Origin: Gari tellinella
Lineage: Eukaryota; Mollusca; Bivalvia; Cardiida; Psammobiidae
Direction: 5' to 3'
NCBI GenBank assembly: GCA_922989275.2
Contig: OV277870.1
Location: 34,530,356-34,594,355 of the forward strand
DNA: 64,000 bases
The position numbers were made by a program, and so were the translations under genes. The notes under the pieces are model-generated. The model was not told the DNA's origin and searched no databases. It was given only the letters and a program-made list of their open reading frames with translations. Shown piece after piece: positions 20,640 to 30,109 of this stretch. Every line of letters begins with the position of its first letter. Positions within the stretch are counted from its first letter, which is position 1.

Positions 20640-20925
20640 TTTCAATATGATAAACAATACAGACCCTGATTAGAGAGCTTCTATAGAATCCAGTCTGGTC
20701 TGGGTGTATACTGTTCGGTTACGGAAGGTGTACTCTTCACCTGTTCTCTGTTTGTTGAAAGGCGCATTAATGCGTTTCTACTTTTCAATGGGTTAACACA
20801 TACAATCCTGGCGTTGAGTATACTCGTCATTAACAAACAGCGTATATGGGACAAATAAACTTGCCCTATGCAAACACGTGACCAGTTAAAGCAGATGAAA
20901 GTAAAACAGAATGCTCCCAAGCCAC
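20640..20925. mobile_element. Mosaic of E-type and D-type fragments
   Basis: A decayed E hairpin (TACAGACCCTGATTAGAGAG facing CTGGTCTGGGTGTATACTG) at 20651-20723. Then TTAACACATACAATCCTGGC to AACAAACAGCGTATATGGG (E start), breaking into ACCAGTTAAAGCAGATGAAA (D hairpin half). Confidence 0.5.
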
Positions 20926-21366
20926 AATCTGGAAAGATAATGGATATACTCCCTCAGTTTAATTTTCAGGACTTCCTATAGATGAAGACTACTTAGTGTG
21001 GAAATAATTAAATAGCGTAAAAATGCGTATTCATGTAATAATGGGTTAAAGGCAGTATGTAAGCCAACATAGCGCATTTTTCAAACCTGAACATTCAGGC
21101 ACATACGTAATCTAAACATATAAAAAGAAGGAATCCGCTATGTATATGGCGGCAACATTGCTTACAAACCCATGAAATTGGTGGAAAGAAGTCGATTTTT
21201 AAATCGGTTTGTTGACATCCGATCAACGGCGGAGATTTTCCGAGTTCGTTCGGCTTGCGCCCGGTAAAGAGTTATTTTTAGATTGGAACATTCTAAAACT
21301 TTAAAAGGGATGAGTATTCCCTACATTCAGCAAGAGATATTATAGCTGTATTTTTTGTGCGCAATA
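20926..21366. other. No gene recognised
   Basis: D-like tail AATAATTAAATAGCGTAAAA near 21000 and a CpG-bearing stretch at 21225-21265. No exon supported. Confidence 0.35.
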
Positions 21367-21575
21367 TACAGTAGAGAATACATTTTTCTTTCCGGTTTAA
21401 ACGCAAACGCAATTCACTACACTGTGGAAATTTACATTTAGAAATTTTAACTATTTTTTTAATCTGAGTAGCAAACAGGGTTACGCGGTGTCTAATCTAG
21501 CTCCAACCTGTTTGCAATGGTAATAATAGTTTTGTTTATAAATGCGTTTAATTTTAAAGAATAAAATATCAGTAA
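21367..21575 (+). mobile_element. MITE, family B, left arm of M65 deleted
   Basis: TACAGTAGAGAATACATTTT and GGTTTAAACGCAAACGCA at the left. At 21474 the text jumps to AACAGGGTTACGCGGTGTCT, missing the GATCAGACGCC arm. TTTGCAATGGTAATAATAG follows. Confidence 0.65.
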
Positions 21576-21662
21576 AGTTAGCACAGCGTTCTCGTGCTGC
21601 ACGATGATCATACTTATCTCAAGTAGGAATGTGTACGACTATGTATTCGATGTTACCTTCCT

Positions 21663-21912
21663 TACAGTGGATAATATATTATTCTTTCCCAATAAACGCG
21701 CTTACGATAAAACCATGATTTCAATTGCAAACAGTTTGGAGCAGATCAGACGCCGGGTAACCCAGCGTCTGATCAGGCACCAAACTGTTTGCAACTCAGA
21801 CTAACATGAATGGTCATAATTGTCTAAAGGTTGTGTTTTTATGCGTTTTATTGTGATGCGTTTGCGTTTCGTTTGCGTTTTAAACGGGAAAGAATAACGT
21901 TTACTCCACTGC
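21663..21912 (+). mobile_element. MITE, family B, complete (250 bp), M65 at 21728-21791
   Basis: TACAGTGGATAATATATTAT and CCCAATAAACGCG at the left; GTTTTAAACGGGAAAG and TACTCCACTG at the right. M65 centre GGGTAACCC. Right half carries GATGCGTTTGCGTTTCG. Confidence 0.8.
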
Positions 21913-22369
21913 TACCTATTTACCATTATTAACCATTCTGTTCTAAAGTAACACAGACAAGTCAAAAAAATCGGATCGATCACGTGACTCTTATTCGACC
22001 ATGCGGAAATTCTCGGAAGCCGACACGAAGATTTGTTATGTAAACAAAAAGCTTATTTTTCCAACCATCTCGATAAGAAATCGGCACATTTATGTATGGT
22101 TCTTAAAGAAAGGGGGCATGTTTCAGGCACCTGACAACGGATTTCGCTTAGTTTTAATACATAGAAAATGTTCTTATATAAGAAATTGCGCGATTTAAAC
22201 ATACATTTGGGCGACATTCTGGCTTTAAGCGGGCTATTTAAAAAGCTGAGAAGATGTGCTGGCAGCCTTTAATAATGGTTGAAGTTTAATGCTGGACAAA
22301 GCTAAATCAGGAACCTCCTGTAGGGGCTTTCTGATCGAGCTCTGTCTTATATTATTATGTAACCTGTCT
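21913..22369. other. Spacer with D-like hairpin fragments
   Basis: GGCTTTAAGCGGGCTATTTA near 22222 and AGGAACCTCCTGTAGGGGC near 22308 look like eroded hairpin arms. No gene supported. Confidence 0.35.
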
Positions 22370-22593
22370 TTAACCCTTTCACTCTCAATGGCGCTTCAAA
22401 GCGCGTTTGCAAACAGTTTGAATCTTGATCAGACGCCGCGTTACGCGGCGTCTGATCAAGATTCAAACTGTTTGACACTCGTTTTGAAATTTCTTCAGTC
22501 GTACTGCCTTAATATTTAACTTTGAAACGACATTGCCGACAACAAAATTGAAGTAGACGACAATGACAACTTATTTGAGCATGAAAGGGTTAA
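22370..22593 (+). mobile_element. MITE, family T1, complete (224 bp), perfect M65 at 22410-22474
   Basis: TTAACCCTTTCACTCTCAAT start and GCATGAAAGGGTTAA end. The M65 is perfect but has GAATCTTGATC in one arm and GATCAAGATTC in the other, a symmetric change relative to 17742. GCCGACAACAAAATTGAAG follows. Confidence 0.9.
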
Positions 22594-22799
22594 AGCTGTT
22601 AACGTTTCTTCAACGAACTGCCATTTACATGTAACGCAGGTCTTGCATGCAGTTTTAATTTTATTGTAACAAATATCTTTTTTCAAATACAAATGTCTTC
22701 ATTATTAATAAACCCTTCAAGACAGAACAATAGAGGCACTAACCTTCATGATGCCTGAATATTGCAATGAACCCTCTCTGTATACTTGCAGGAAGATTC

Positions 22800-23033
22800 A
22801 TTATGAAAGTAAAGTCAAAACTTTTATTCACATGCTTAGAACATCGGCCCATCATACACACAAGGTACATAAACAATGGTGATCTTAAGACAATGCAGCG
22901 TTTGTACATACAGAAAACATATTCTTTTTATGATAAAGCAAACACTGCAGACCCTGACGAGACGCTGCGTAACGCAACGCCTCGTCAGGATCGACACTGT
23001 TTTGCATTGTCCACTTTAGCATAAATGGGTTAA
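22800..23033 (+). mobile_element. MITE, L variant, hairpin at 22939-23004
   Basis: Hairpin starts CAAACACTGCAGACCCTGAC and ends ATCGACACTGTTTTG, core GAGACGCTGCGTAACGCAACG. The right end GCATAAATGGGTTAA resembles F. The left boundary was not found. Confidence 0.55.
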
Positions 23034-23116
23034 ATACCAACAGTCTAAGCTCATCTCAAAAGAAGAATCATTGATTCTATAAACGGCAAGTCAGTTGCAG
23101 TAAATTTCTCCCAGAA

Positions 23117-23366
23117 TACAGTGGAGAATCTGTTATTCTTTCCCAATAAACGCGTTTACGCTAAAACTATTATTTCCATTGCAAACAGTTTGGAGCCAGA
23201 TCAGACGCCGGGTAACCCGGCGTCTGATCAGGCTCCAAACTGTTTGCCACCAAGATAAACAAGAATTATCAGAATTGTCCAAAAGTTGTTCTTTTCTACG
23301 TTTTAGTGCTTTGCGTTTGCGTACGTTTGCGTTTAAACGGGAAAGAATAACAGATTCTCCACTGTA
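23117..23366 (+). mobile_element. MITE, family B, complete (250 bp), perfect M65 at 23182-23246
   Basis: TACAGTGGAGAATCTGTTAT at the left, ATAACAGATTCTCCACTGTA at the right, a 20-bp exact inverted end. M65 GAGCCAGATCAGACGCCGGG with only the outer GCCAG/CAGGC difference. Nearly identical to the copy at 26331-26580, including the unusual GCGTTTGCGTACGTTTGCG word. Confidence 0.9.
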
Positions 23367-24211
23367 TAACTAAGCATGTAATATAATGTGTTATACAAAC
23401 ATGGGTGTAAAGCAGGAAAAATACATGGGTCGCTATCTGATTAACTTGTTTTTATATACCGGTATTATTTAACACATGTAAGTCTATAATGCCCATAAGA
23501 GGACTTTTAACCAGGGCCCGTATTCTGAAACACTCTTAGATAACTTTTACTCTAAGTAAATCAATATTCTCTTAGTTTTCGGCAATTTAGTCTAAGTATT
23601 TGATGATATACTCTTAGAAAGTGAAAAAAAGTAAGATAATTCTAAACTCGACAGATTTCACTAAGTATAACGATATACTCTTAGAAAATCAATATAGTCT
23701 TAGTTTTCGGCCATTTCAACTAAGTATTTGGGGATTCCCTCTTAGAAAGATGAAAAAAACTAAGAAAATTCTCAACTCGCCAAATTTACTATAGAATTTT
23801 CTCAAAACTTTAGAAAACTGTGACCCTCTCTTAACTTTTTAGAATTTTCTAGGATTAGAACACGAACGTTTATTAAGCAGTAATAACAGGTAGAATAGAT
23901 AATTTATTGAATAAAAATCGTTTATAGACCTATATATACGTTTAGCGGATGTTTTTGAGCCGACGTTTGTGTTTGAGTGGCTTCGTGAAATTGGGTCAAA
24001 GTCTGGGTGGGGTAACGTCATTACAAAGGACTGGGATTACTGTTTAAGACATTATTACATACGGTCTTCATCGCGAAAACGTGGAAAAGATCGATATCTA
24101 TTCAAAGTCTATATTTTTAGTAATAAATGACCACTGTATGTACCAAAACTAGTGTAAATACATAATTAGGTTCACAATTATAATTAACTAACAAGCCAAA
24201 TTTCAACGAAG

Positions 24212-24291
24212 TCGCCGTAGCTCAATCGATAGCGAGTCTTACTTGCATGTCGGGGGTCGCCGGTTCGAGCCACACAGGGTACGATCGTTTT
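24212..24291 (+). other. tRNA-like SINE head (pseudo-tRNA)
   Basis: GTAGCTCAATCGATAGCG fits an A box and CGGTTCGAGCC a B box at the expected spacing. The acceptor stems GTCGCCG and GGTACGAT do not pair, so it is not a functional tRNA. TTTTTTT follows as a possible Pol III stop. Confidence 0.6.
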
Positions 24292-24375
24292 TTTTCGTAA
24301 CAACCCCCTTCTTTTTTTTTTTTTAAAAATCATCATTATTTCTATAGATTCGTTTCTTTAGATACAAATAACTGC

Positions 24376-24620
24376 TTAATTCTTTCAATGCCAAACTTTC
24401 GTAATAGTTTACTTCTTCACCGTTTCATTGTCGTCTGCTTCAATTTTGTTGTCTGTAATATCGTTTCAAAGTAAATTGTAAGGCAGTATGACTGAGAAGA
24501 ATTCAACACGAGTGCCAAATAGTTTGGATCCTCATCAGACGCCGCGTTACGCGGCGTCTGATCAAGGTCCAAACTGATTGCAAACGTGCTTTTAGGCGCC
24601 ATTGAGAGTGAAAGGGTTAA
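24376..24620 (-). mobile_element. MITE, family T1, complete, M65 at 24516-24580
   Basis: TTAATTCTTTCAATGCCAAA start and GAGAGTGAAAGGGTTAA end with TTAA borders. M65 core perfect, outer arms with three differences. ATTGTCGTCTGCTTCAATTT is the signature in reverse. Confidence 0.85.
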
Positions 24621-25072
24621 AGCATGCTAAAATTGAAGTAAAAGTCTCCAATTAGAAATGTTCCTTCATATTGTCAGCCTGCTAGTTCTAGTAATGACTT
24701 TCATGTTTCTACTATTTCTTGATATTTGAAAAGCATTAAGAAAAGTGTCCTGCAGATTGATGTTTAACCATTGTCATGCAGAATTGTCATCTGCTGCAAA
24801 CACATCATCTGCAGAAAACAACATACACTGTAATCAATTTGATACTTTCAAAACTTAAAAACAGTAAAATATGACTAACTGGCAAACAAGTTTGGATCAT
24901 ATCAGAGGTCGCATTACGCGGCGTCTGATCTGGATCTTTACTGCATAGAAACTGTTAACAAATTTTATCCAAGTCGCGCTTAGCATAATAAGAGGGTTTC
25001 TTTTAAAGCAGGCTGCACATAAGAAGGAAACCTTTAATTGGAGACTTTTACATCAATTCTAGCATGCTTTAA
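24617..25072. mobile_element. Inverted-repeat element with TTAAAGCATGCTA ends
   Basis: TTAAAGCATGCTAAAATTGA then AAGTCTCCAATTA at the left are mirrored by TAATTGGAGACTTTTACATC and TAGCATGCTTTAA at the right, about 50 bp of inverted end. Between them lies an eroded M65 half (GCATTACGCGGCGTCTGATC at 24911). The TTAA at each border is shared with the neighbouring T1 copies. Confidence 0.75.
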
Positions 25073-25475
25073 CCCTTTCACTCTGGCGCCTAAATGCGCG
25101 TTTGCAAACAGATTGGATCTATTATCAGGATCCAAACTATTTGGCACTCGTATTGAATTCTTTTCAGTCATACAATTAACTTTAAAAAGATACTGCAGAC
25201 AACAGAATTGAAGCAGACGACAATGAAACTGTGAGAATTAGACTCACTCTCGCCTAAAGGAACGTTTGCAAACATTTTGCACCTTGATCAGACGCTGCGT
25301 TTCGCGAAACGCGGCGTCTGATCAGGATCCAAACTGTTTGACACTCGTATTGAATTCTTTTCAGTTATACTTCCTTACATTTGAAACGATATTGCAGGCA
25401 ACAAAACTGAAGCAGACGACAAGAACATTTAAAGGAGTAAACTATCACAAAAGTTTGGCAGTGGAAGGATAAAGC
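25069..25475 (+). mobile_element. Two T1 MITEs in tandem; extended M65 at 25269-25340
   Basis: The first (25069-about 25235) lost its palindrome core. The second has a 72-bp palindrome enlarged at the centre to GCGTTTCGCGAAACGC. Both carry GAATTCTTTTCAGT and GAAGCAGACGACAA. The last end GGCAGTGGAAGGATAAA is degraded. Confidence 0.75.
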
Positions 25476-25557
25476 AGTTATTTGTATTTAAAGAAATGAA
25501 TCTATGGAACTAGTGATGATAATTAAAACAAAAAGAAGGGGATTGTTAAGAAAAAAA

Positions 25558-25637
25558 AGATCGTACCCTGTGTGGCTCGAACCGGCTACCCCCATGACGC
25601 CAGGCAGAGTCGCTATCGATTGAGCTACGGCGACTTC
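25558..25637 (-). other. tRNA-like SINE head, inverted copy
   Basis: Minus strand copy of the 24212 head with GTAGCTCAATCGATAGCG and CCGGTTCGAGCC, but with TCTGCCTGGCGTCATG in the anticodon part. Stems do not pair. Confidence 0.6.
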
Positions 25638-26048
25638 GTTGAAATTTGGCTTGTTAGTTAATTATAATTGTGAACCTAATTATGTATTTACGCTTATGTA
25701 TAAACACTTTTTATTCAATTAATTATCTATTCTACTTATTCTGGGACAATGATTGCTGCTTTATAAAAGGGAGAAGAAAACAAACCCGAAAACTACAGCG
25801 CAAATAAACAGTCACACATGTTAGTATGCGAGAAGAGTGACATCATTTTAGTCGGGAAAGTCCCTGACAACGGCCATAATTTACTCTTAGTGTTTTTTTT
25901 CGCTAAGAAAATAATTTAGTATTTTCTTAGAGTAAAAGTTAGCGAAAAATAATCTTAGTTGAAAATGTTAGAGTTTAGAAATTTCTAATTAAAATACTTA
26001 GAATGTTTCAGAATACGGCCCCAGGTGGTTGCTAAATCGGTAATACAA

Positions 26049-26229
26049 TTAACACATTCAACCCTAGCGACGAGTTTACTCGTCATGTACAATTAGTGTA
26101 TCTGTGAAGATTACACTGTTTGTCATTTTGAAATATATTGTTAAAATCAACCCTAAATGGTCAAAAATGGACTAGACTTATTTTGAAATTGGAATTGTCA
26201 ATTAAAATTTTCAGGGTTGAATGAGTTAA
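26049..26229 (+). mobile_element. MITE, family E, hairpin half lost
   Basis: TTAACACATTCAACCCTAGC at the left, GGGTTGAATGAGTTAA at the right, TTAA borders. Only the right hairpin arm (GATTACACTGTTTGTC) remains. Confidence 0.75.
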
Positions 26230-26263
26230 CGCAGAAAGTTCCAGCAGGAGCTTTCTGCGTTAT
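26227..26263. repeat. 37-bp hairpin, TAACGCAGAAAG arms
   Basis: TAACGCAGAAAGTTCC pairs with GGAGCTTTCTGCGTTA around AGCA. It directly abuts the E element's TTAA. Confidence 0.75.
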
Positions 26264-26330
26264 TTTATCCTGCATTTTGCAGCCAGCTCTCTTTGATGTC
26301 ATGTATGTTTTCTAAAAAGATCGTCAGTTG

Positions 26331-26580
26331 TACAGTGGAGAATCTGTTATTCTTTCCCAATAAACGCGTTTACTCTAAAACTATTATTTCCTTTGCAAAC
26401 AGTTTGGAGCCAGATCAGACGCCGGGTAACCCGGCGTCTGATCAGGCTCCAAACTGTTTGCCACCATGATAAACATGAACTATCAGAATTGTCCAAAAGT
26501 TGTTCTTTTCTACGTTTTAGTGCTTTGCGTTTGCGTACGTTTGCGTTTAAACGGGAAAGAATAACAGATTCTCCACTGTA
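26331..26580 (+). mobile_element. MITE, family B, complete, near-identical to 23117 copy
   Basis: TACAGTGGAGAATCTGTTAT to CAGATTCTCCACTGTA; M65 at 26396-26460. Differs from 23117-23366 by only a handful of bases over 250. Same orientation. Confidence 0.9.
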
Positions 26581-26867
26581 TATACATGTACATGTATATG
26601 GAAATAAGGGTTGGTTTGGTTTGTTTATTTATGAAAGTAATAAAATAAGATCAGAATGAAACGAAAGAGGTATTAATTAATCAGAAGCCTTCTAGACGTG
26701 TGTCTGCATGTAAAAGACGGTAAAGTGACCAAATGTTTTTTGCTGATGTGCCAATTTCAAAATGATATCCTCTGTATTAAAACAGAGACAGTAGGTTTGC
26801 TGTTTGGAACAAAAGCAATTGTTTAACTGACAACAAAATAATCGGAAAAAAGAAAAAAAAGACATAC

Positions 26868-27062
26868 AGTTGAACTTCATGTTCTCGAACTCTCTTAAGC
26901 CGAACAAACCGTATTTCAACGTTAAAGCTAAGCTAAAATTATAAGTTTTAACTTCGAAATACGGATATTTCCTTCATCAGCGAATTTGTGCTATCGAAAT
27001 TCAGCTGAAGCAATACTGTTTGGTTCGACTAAAGCGATTTTGAGATATGGAGGTTGGACTGA
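26868..27062. mobile_element. MITE, family G, longer copy
   Basis: TACAGTTGAACTTCATGTTC at the left and GAGGTTGGACTG at the right. The hairpin arm CGTATTTCAACGTTAAAGC faces GTTTTAACTTCGAAATACGG. A second inner part (GAAATTCAGCTGAAGC) is not seen in the other copies. Confidence 0.6.
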
Positions 27063-27229
27063 TATATCATTATTTCGAATCATTCTGTTTTTTGTAGAAT
27101 AAGATTGTTGCGATACGAATTATTCTGTCATATAACAACGAAACAATTTGAATGTATGTATTACTTATGTCGTAAAGTTTCTAAGCGGTCAATAGATTGA
27201 AAAGAGAAGACGTGAGATGATAAGAGCTT

Positions 27230-27475
27230 TTAACCCTTTCACACTCAATGACGCCTGAAAGCGCGTTTGCAAACAGTTTGGATCCTGATCAGACGCCGCA
27301 TAACGCGGCGTCTGATCAGGATCCAAACTGTTTGACACTCGTTTTGATATGTTTTAAGTCATACTACATCAAATCTGACTTTGAAACGATCTTGCAAACA
27401 AGAAGATTGAGGCAAACGACAATGAAACGGCGAAGGGGTAAAATCTCACGGAAATTTTGGTAGTGAAAGTGTTAA
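27230..27475 (+). mobile_element. MITE, family T1, complete (246 bp), M65 at 27270-27334
   Basis: TTAACCCTTTCACACTCAAT to AGTGAAAGTGTTAA. M65 has only one mismatch (GCCGCATAACGCGGC). CTTGCAAACAAGAAGATTG and ATGAAACGGCGAAGGGGTAA complete the T1 plan. Confidence 0.9.
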
Positions 27476-27527
27476 ATTGCTGTTTTATTGTTGCGCTGAG
27501 ATAATTGCCTAAAAGTGGCCCTCAAAC

Positions 27528-27740
27528 AATTAACCTTTAACACTTTGAGAAATTCTCGTCTGCAAAATTTATCGTCTGCAACATTTTAAAAACTTATTTT
27601 ATTCTTATTTTTTTAAAGAAAAAGTAGTAGAGTGTCAAACAGTTTAGACCCTGATGAGACGCCGAGTTACTCGGCGTCTCATAAGGATCCAAACTGTTTT
27701 CAAAGACTGTAACAAAGTCGGTTAGGTTATATTAAGGGGG
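27528..27740 (-). mobile_element. MITE, family T1, M65 at 27636-27700
   Basis: TTAACCTTTAACACTTTGAG start; CTCGTCTGCAAAATTTATCG signature; M65 with GATGAGACGCCGAG core, where the GATGAG/CTCATA pair has one mismatch; end near GGTTATATTAA. Confidence 0.75.
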
Positions 27741-28200
27741 AAATATTTACGTATCTACGACATATACCCATAATAATTAATGTTTCTCTATGGTCTTATA
27801 GTGTTGTTTTTTAAGGTTGTATCACGTTTGAAGAAAGGAATATTAAAATATTTTAATGTTGTTTGTAAGTGTTTGAAAGGACATAATATCGTATTTAGGA
27901 TTTACATTGAATATAAATGGTTTGTATGTATCAAACCGTGGACTGACAAAAAATGATTGAATATCAGTAAATGTAAGTTCTTTGTCCGCGATAAAGTTTG
28001 ATTATAAACTGTCAAACAGAGGTATGTTGTGTATACAGCGTAGTTTTATAGTAAAAGTGAGTATGTATGAATCTTACCAATACAACAACAATAACAACAA
28101 CAACAGAACAAATATTCTGTACATGTACAGACGAACATCTCAACGCAATGCAATAAAAAGGATAAAATGGTCGTGTATAATACGGCTGACGGATCTAAGT
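27741..28200. other. No gene recognised
   Basis: AT-rich. AACAACAACAATAACAAC at 28084 is a short microsatellite. No exon supported. Confidence 0.4.
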
Positions 28201-28202
28201 GG

Positions 28203-28258
28203 TAAACAGTTTGGAGCCTGATCAGACACCGGTGTCTGATCTGTCTTTAAACTGTTTG
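28203..28258. repeat. Short-core M65, isolated
   Basis: AAACAGTTTGGAGCCTGATC and a matching right arm meet at ACACCGGTGTCT, lacking the usual GCCGGGTAACCCGGC core. Outer MITE ends are not recognisable. Confidence 0.7.
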
Positions 28259-28388
28259 AAATGGACAAGTGTTTTAGCATATTGAGAAAGTATACATGTA
28301 ACGACATTTACACTGTACATTTGGTATAGTAATTAGTATATCTGTTTTTGAAGTTCACGAAAGAAATATATCAGGATAGCATATTACT

Positions 28389-28508
28389 CAATTATAAAAT
28401 AGTTTCTATTCGCATATCCATTAAGTTTTAATTTACATGACAGTTTCGGAAACTGCCATGTAAGTTAAAAACTTAATGGATATGGGAATAGAAACTATTT
28501 TATAATTG
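28389..28508. repeat. 120-bp near-perfect palindrome
   Basis: Arms of about 58 bp starting CAATTATAAAATAGTTTCTA, centre CAGTTTCGGAAACTG, with only about three mismatches. Unrelated in sequence to the other hairpins. It ends 62 bp before the acceptor of the exon at 28571. Confidence 0.9.
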
Positions 28509-28570
28509 TAGATCTATATCTGTTTTATCTATGAAACGCCTTATGGCATTAAGTTATATTTGTATTTTAG

Positions 28571-28946
28571 GTTCAACTATCCAAGAGATACTCAAATAAC
28601 GGGAGAATACGATAACAATATCCAGAAAGACACCACCACCTTCACCAGAAACAACAAATGACAATAACATTTACCGACAGGAGGAATCTAGTTCTGCCAA
28701 CAATATTTATCGAATTACATGAAGAACTTATCATTTCTAAAAGAGATATAGACTAGACTTTGAAAGACAAAATCCCCGGACAAAATCAAAGGTTCAGGGC
28801 TTGCAGAAAGGTTCCACAGACTTCCAGTTTTCTGAGTAACGGATCGATACACCTAAGCCATACAAGATGCCACGTTCAGTACGGTCCGGCCGCTCCAACT
28901 CCATCTGTAGTACGACCTCAGAAAGTGACCGATCTAAACTAGACCT
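28571..28946 (+). CDS. Unknown gene, 5' exon with start codon
   Basis: An acceptor TTTGTATTTTAG precedes 28571 and a consensus donor GTAAGT lies at 28947-28952, so this is probably a second exon with mostly 5' untranslated sequence. The ATG at 28867 opens 26 codons plus 2 bases: MPRSVRSGRSNSICSTTSES, then DRSKLD. The next exon continues this frame exactly. CG-rich codons contrast with the AT-rich flanks. The peptide is Arg/Ser-rich and likely disordered; I recognise no domain. The 5' border at 28571 is less sure than the 3' one. Confidence 0.6.
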
Positions 28947-29032
28947 GTAAGTACATGTACTTGTATAGCAAAGCCTTGTCGTATAATAAACACATTACCA
29001 GTTGGCGGTGCGTTACAGGGCGTTGTATTCAG

Positions 29033-29151
29033 CTTTCGACGTTCTTGGAGAAACAACCGACCAGACTCACGCCAGGGCTCTCATAAGATCGGCAGTTTCC
29101 GCCAAGACCGTCTCGAGATAAATACGTCGTCCTGTATCGCACTGCCAAATG
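29033..29151 (+). CDS. Unknown gene, second coding exon
   Basis: Acceptor TTGTATTCAG at 29023-29032 and donor GTAATT at 29152-29157 delimit 119 bp. Joined in phase 2 to the upstream exon it stays open for 40 codons, starting LFRRSWRNNRPDSRQGSHKI and ending with CIALPN, and leaves phase 1. The intron is only 86 bp. The exon is GC-richer than its surroundings. The continuation must lie downstream, but no further exon could be identified in the window. Family unknown. The matching phases and splice sites, not homology, are the evidence. Confidence 0.6.
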
Positions 29152-29199
29152 GTAATTTGTATGTATAGCAAAACCTCGCTTTAGTGACATTTTAATCGT

Positions 29200-29480
29200 T
29201 TACACCATAATTACGCCTTTCGTGTCTTTTATTTATTCCTCCACTGAAGAAAATAGCTCCACTTTGTATAGTCATAAATTTGTATAATAAATAGTTTCTA
29301 TATCCTGACAGATGGTACATGTAGCTTAAAGCAGGCTGAACGTAAAGCAGAATGTGCTGAAAGAAGCACTCGGTTTTACTTTCAGTATGGTTTAATTTGT
29401 AACCTGTCTTTAACACCTGGCTCCAAACTTTTTGCAATGGGCACAAGATAACGCGTTTATTTGGAAAGAATACATTCTTT
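29200..29480 (-). mobile_element. Family D remnant (hairpin 29328-29395) joined to a B end
   Basis: TTTATTTATTCCTCCACTGA and CTTAAAGCAGGCTGAACGTA are D. After AACCTGTCTTTAACAC the text becomes TGGCTCCAAACTTTTTGCAA and AACGCGTTTATTTGGAAAG, a B right end. The junction is at the D terminus TTAA. Confidence 0.6.
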
Positions 29481-29853
29481 TCCATGCAGGTTCATGTATA
29501 TGTAGATGGCCCTTGAGCCATGTTTAATCATGAGTCTATATTTATGTGACTTTGTGGACAGTACATATTGGTTTTTGCCACATGACCCTATATGTTTACT
29601 TAATCATAAATTATATCCGACCCTTTTATTTGTTCGGCAATTTGAGGATAACATCCCATCTGCAAACAAGATTTATCCGTATCGTTTTACAACGTACATA
29701 GAATTAAAGACTGTAAATCGTTTAAACACTCTTAAAGAGACTACGGTGTAGGGTATTATGTATAGAACCAGCGTTCCGAGAAAAGATATTGAAATATGTA
29801 TAAAAATCAGTCCAGCAACTGGGTTTCAACTGTCATGTGTCAGTGTTCGCATT
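29481..29853. other. No gene recognised
   Basis: An 81-codon open frame from 29506 has no domain, splice or codon signal. Nothing else is supported. Confidence 0.4.
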
Positions 29854-30066
29854 CAATCCCTTAACTGTCTTATCCCGTGTACAATGATTATTTGTAAACA
29901 GTTTAGATTCTGATCAGACGTCACGTAACGCGGCATCCGATCAGGATCAAAACTGTGTACCTCTTGTTTTTAATTTAAGTCAGTTATACTACCTTAATTC
30001 TAAATTTGAAGGATTTTGCAGACAACAATATTGAAGCAGTCGACAATATGGTGGCGAAGGGGTAAA
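29854..30066 (+). mobile_element. MITE, family T1, M65 at 29895-29959
   Basis: AATCCCTTAACTGTCTTATC start, M65 with several arm mismatches, TGCAGACAACAATATTGAAG signature, GGCGAAGGGGTAAA end. Confidence 0.7.
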
Positions 30067-30109
30067 ACCTCATGAAAGGGTTAAAGAACAATGTAACTGC
30101 GTAGAGTAA

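Larger units (their letters stand above)
23513..26022. mobile_element. Composite inverted-repeat structure with tRNA-like heads (2.5 kb)
   Basis: The ends GGGCCCGTATTCTGAAACA and TGTTTCAGAATACGGCCCC are inverted. Each arm holds AT-rich TCTTAGTTTTCGGCC-type repeats (about 23545-23820; 25880-25990), then GATAATTTATTGAATAAAAA, then a tRNA-like head (24212, 25561). The middle is filled by T1 and M elements. It looks like two inverted copies of one element, the space later filled with MITEs. Confidence 0.75.

Noticed and set aside
24212..24291. Functional tRNA genes at 24212, 25558, 39641, 40009 and 61906
   Set aside because: A and B boxes are good, but acceptor stems do not pair and all lie inside repeats; best seen as tRNA-derived heads.
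29506..29751. 81-codon plus-strand frame after the 29033 exon
   Set aside because: It does not join the phase-1 donor of the exon through any good acceptor, and its composition matches the spacer.
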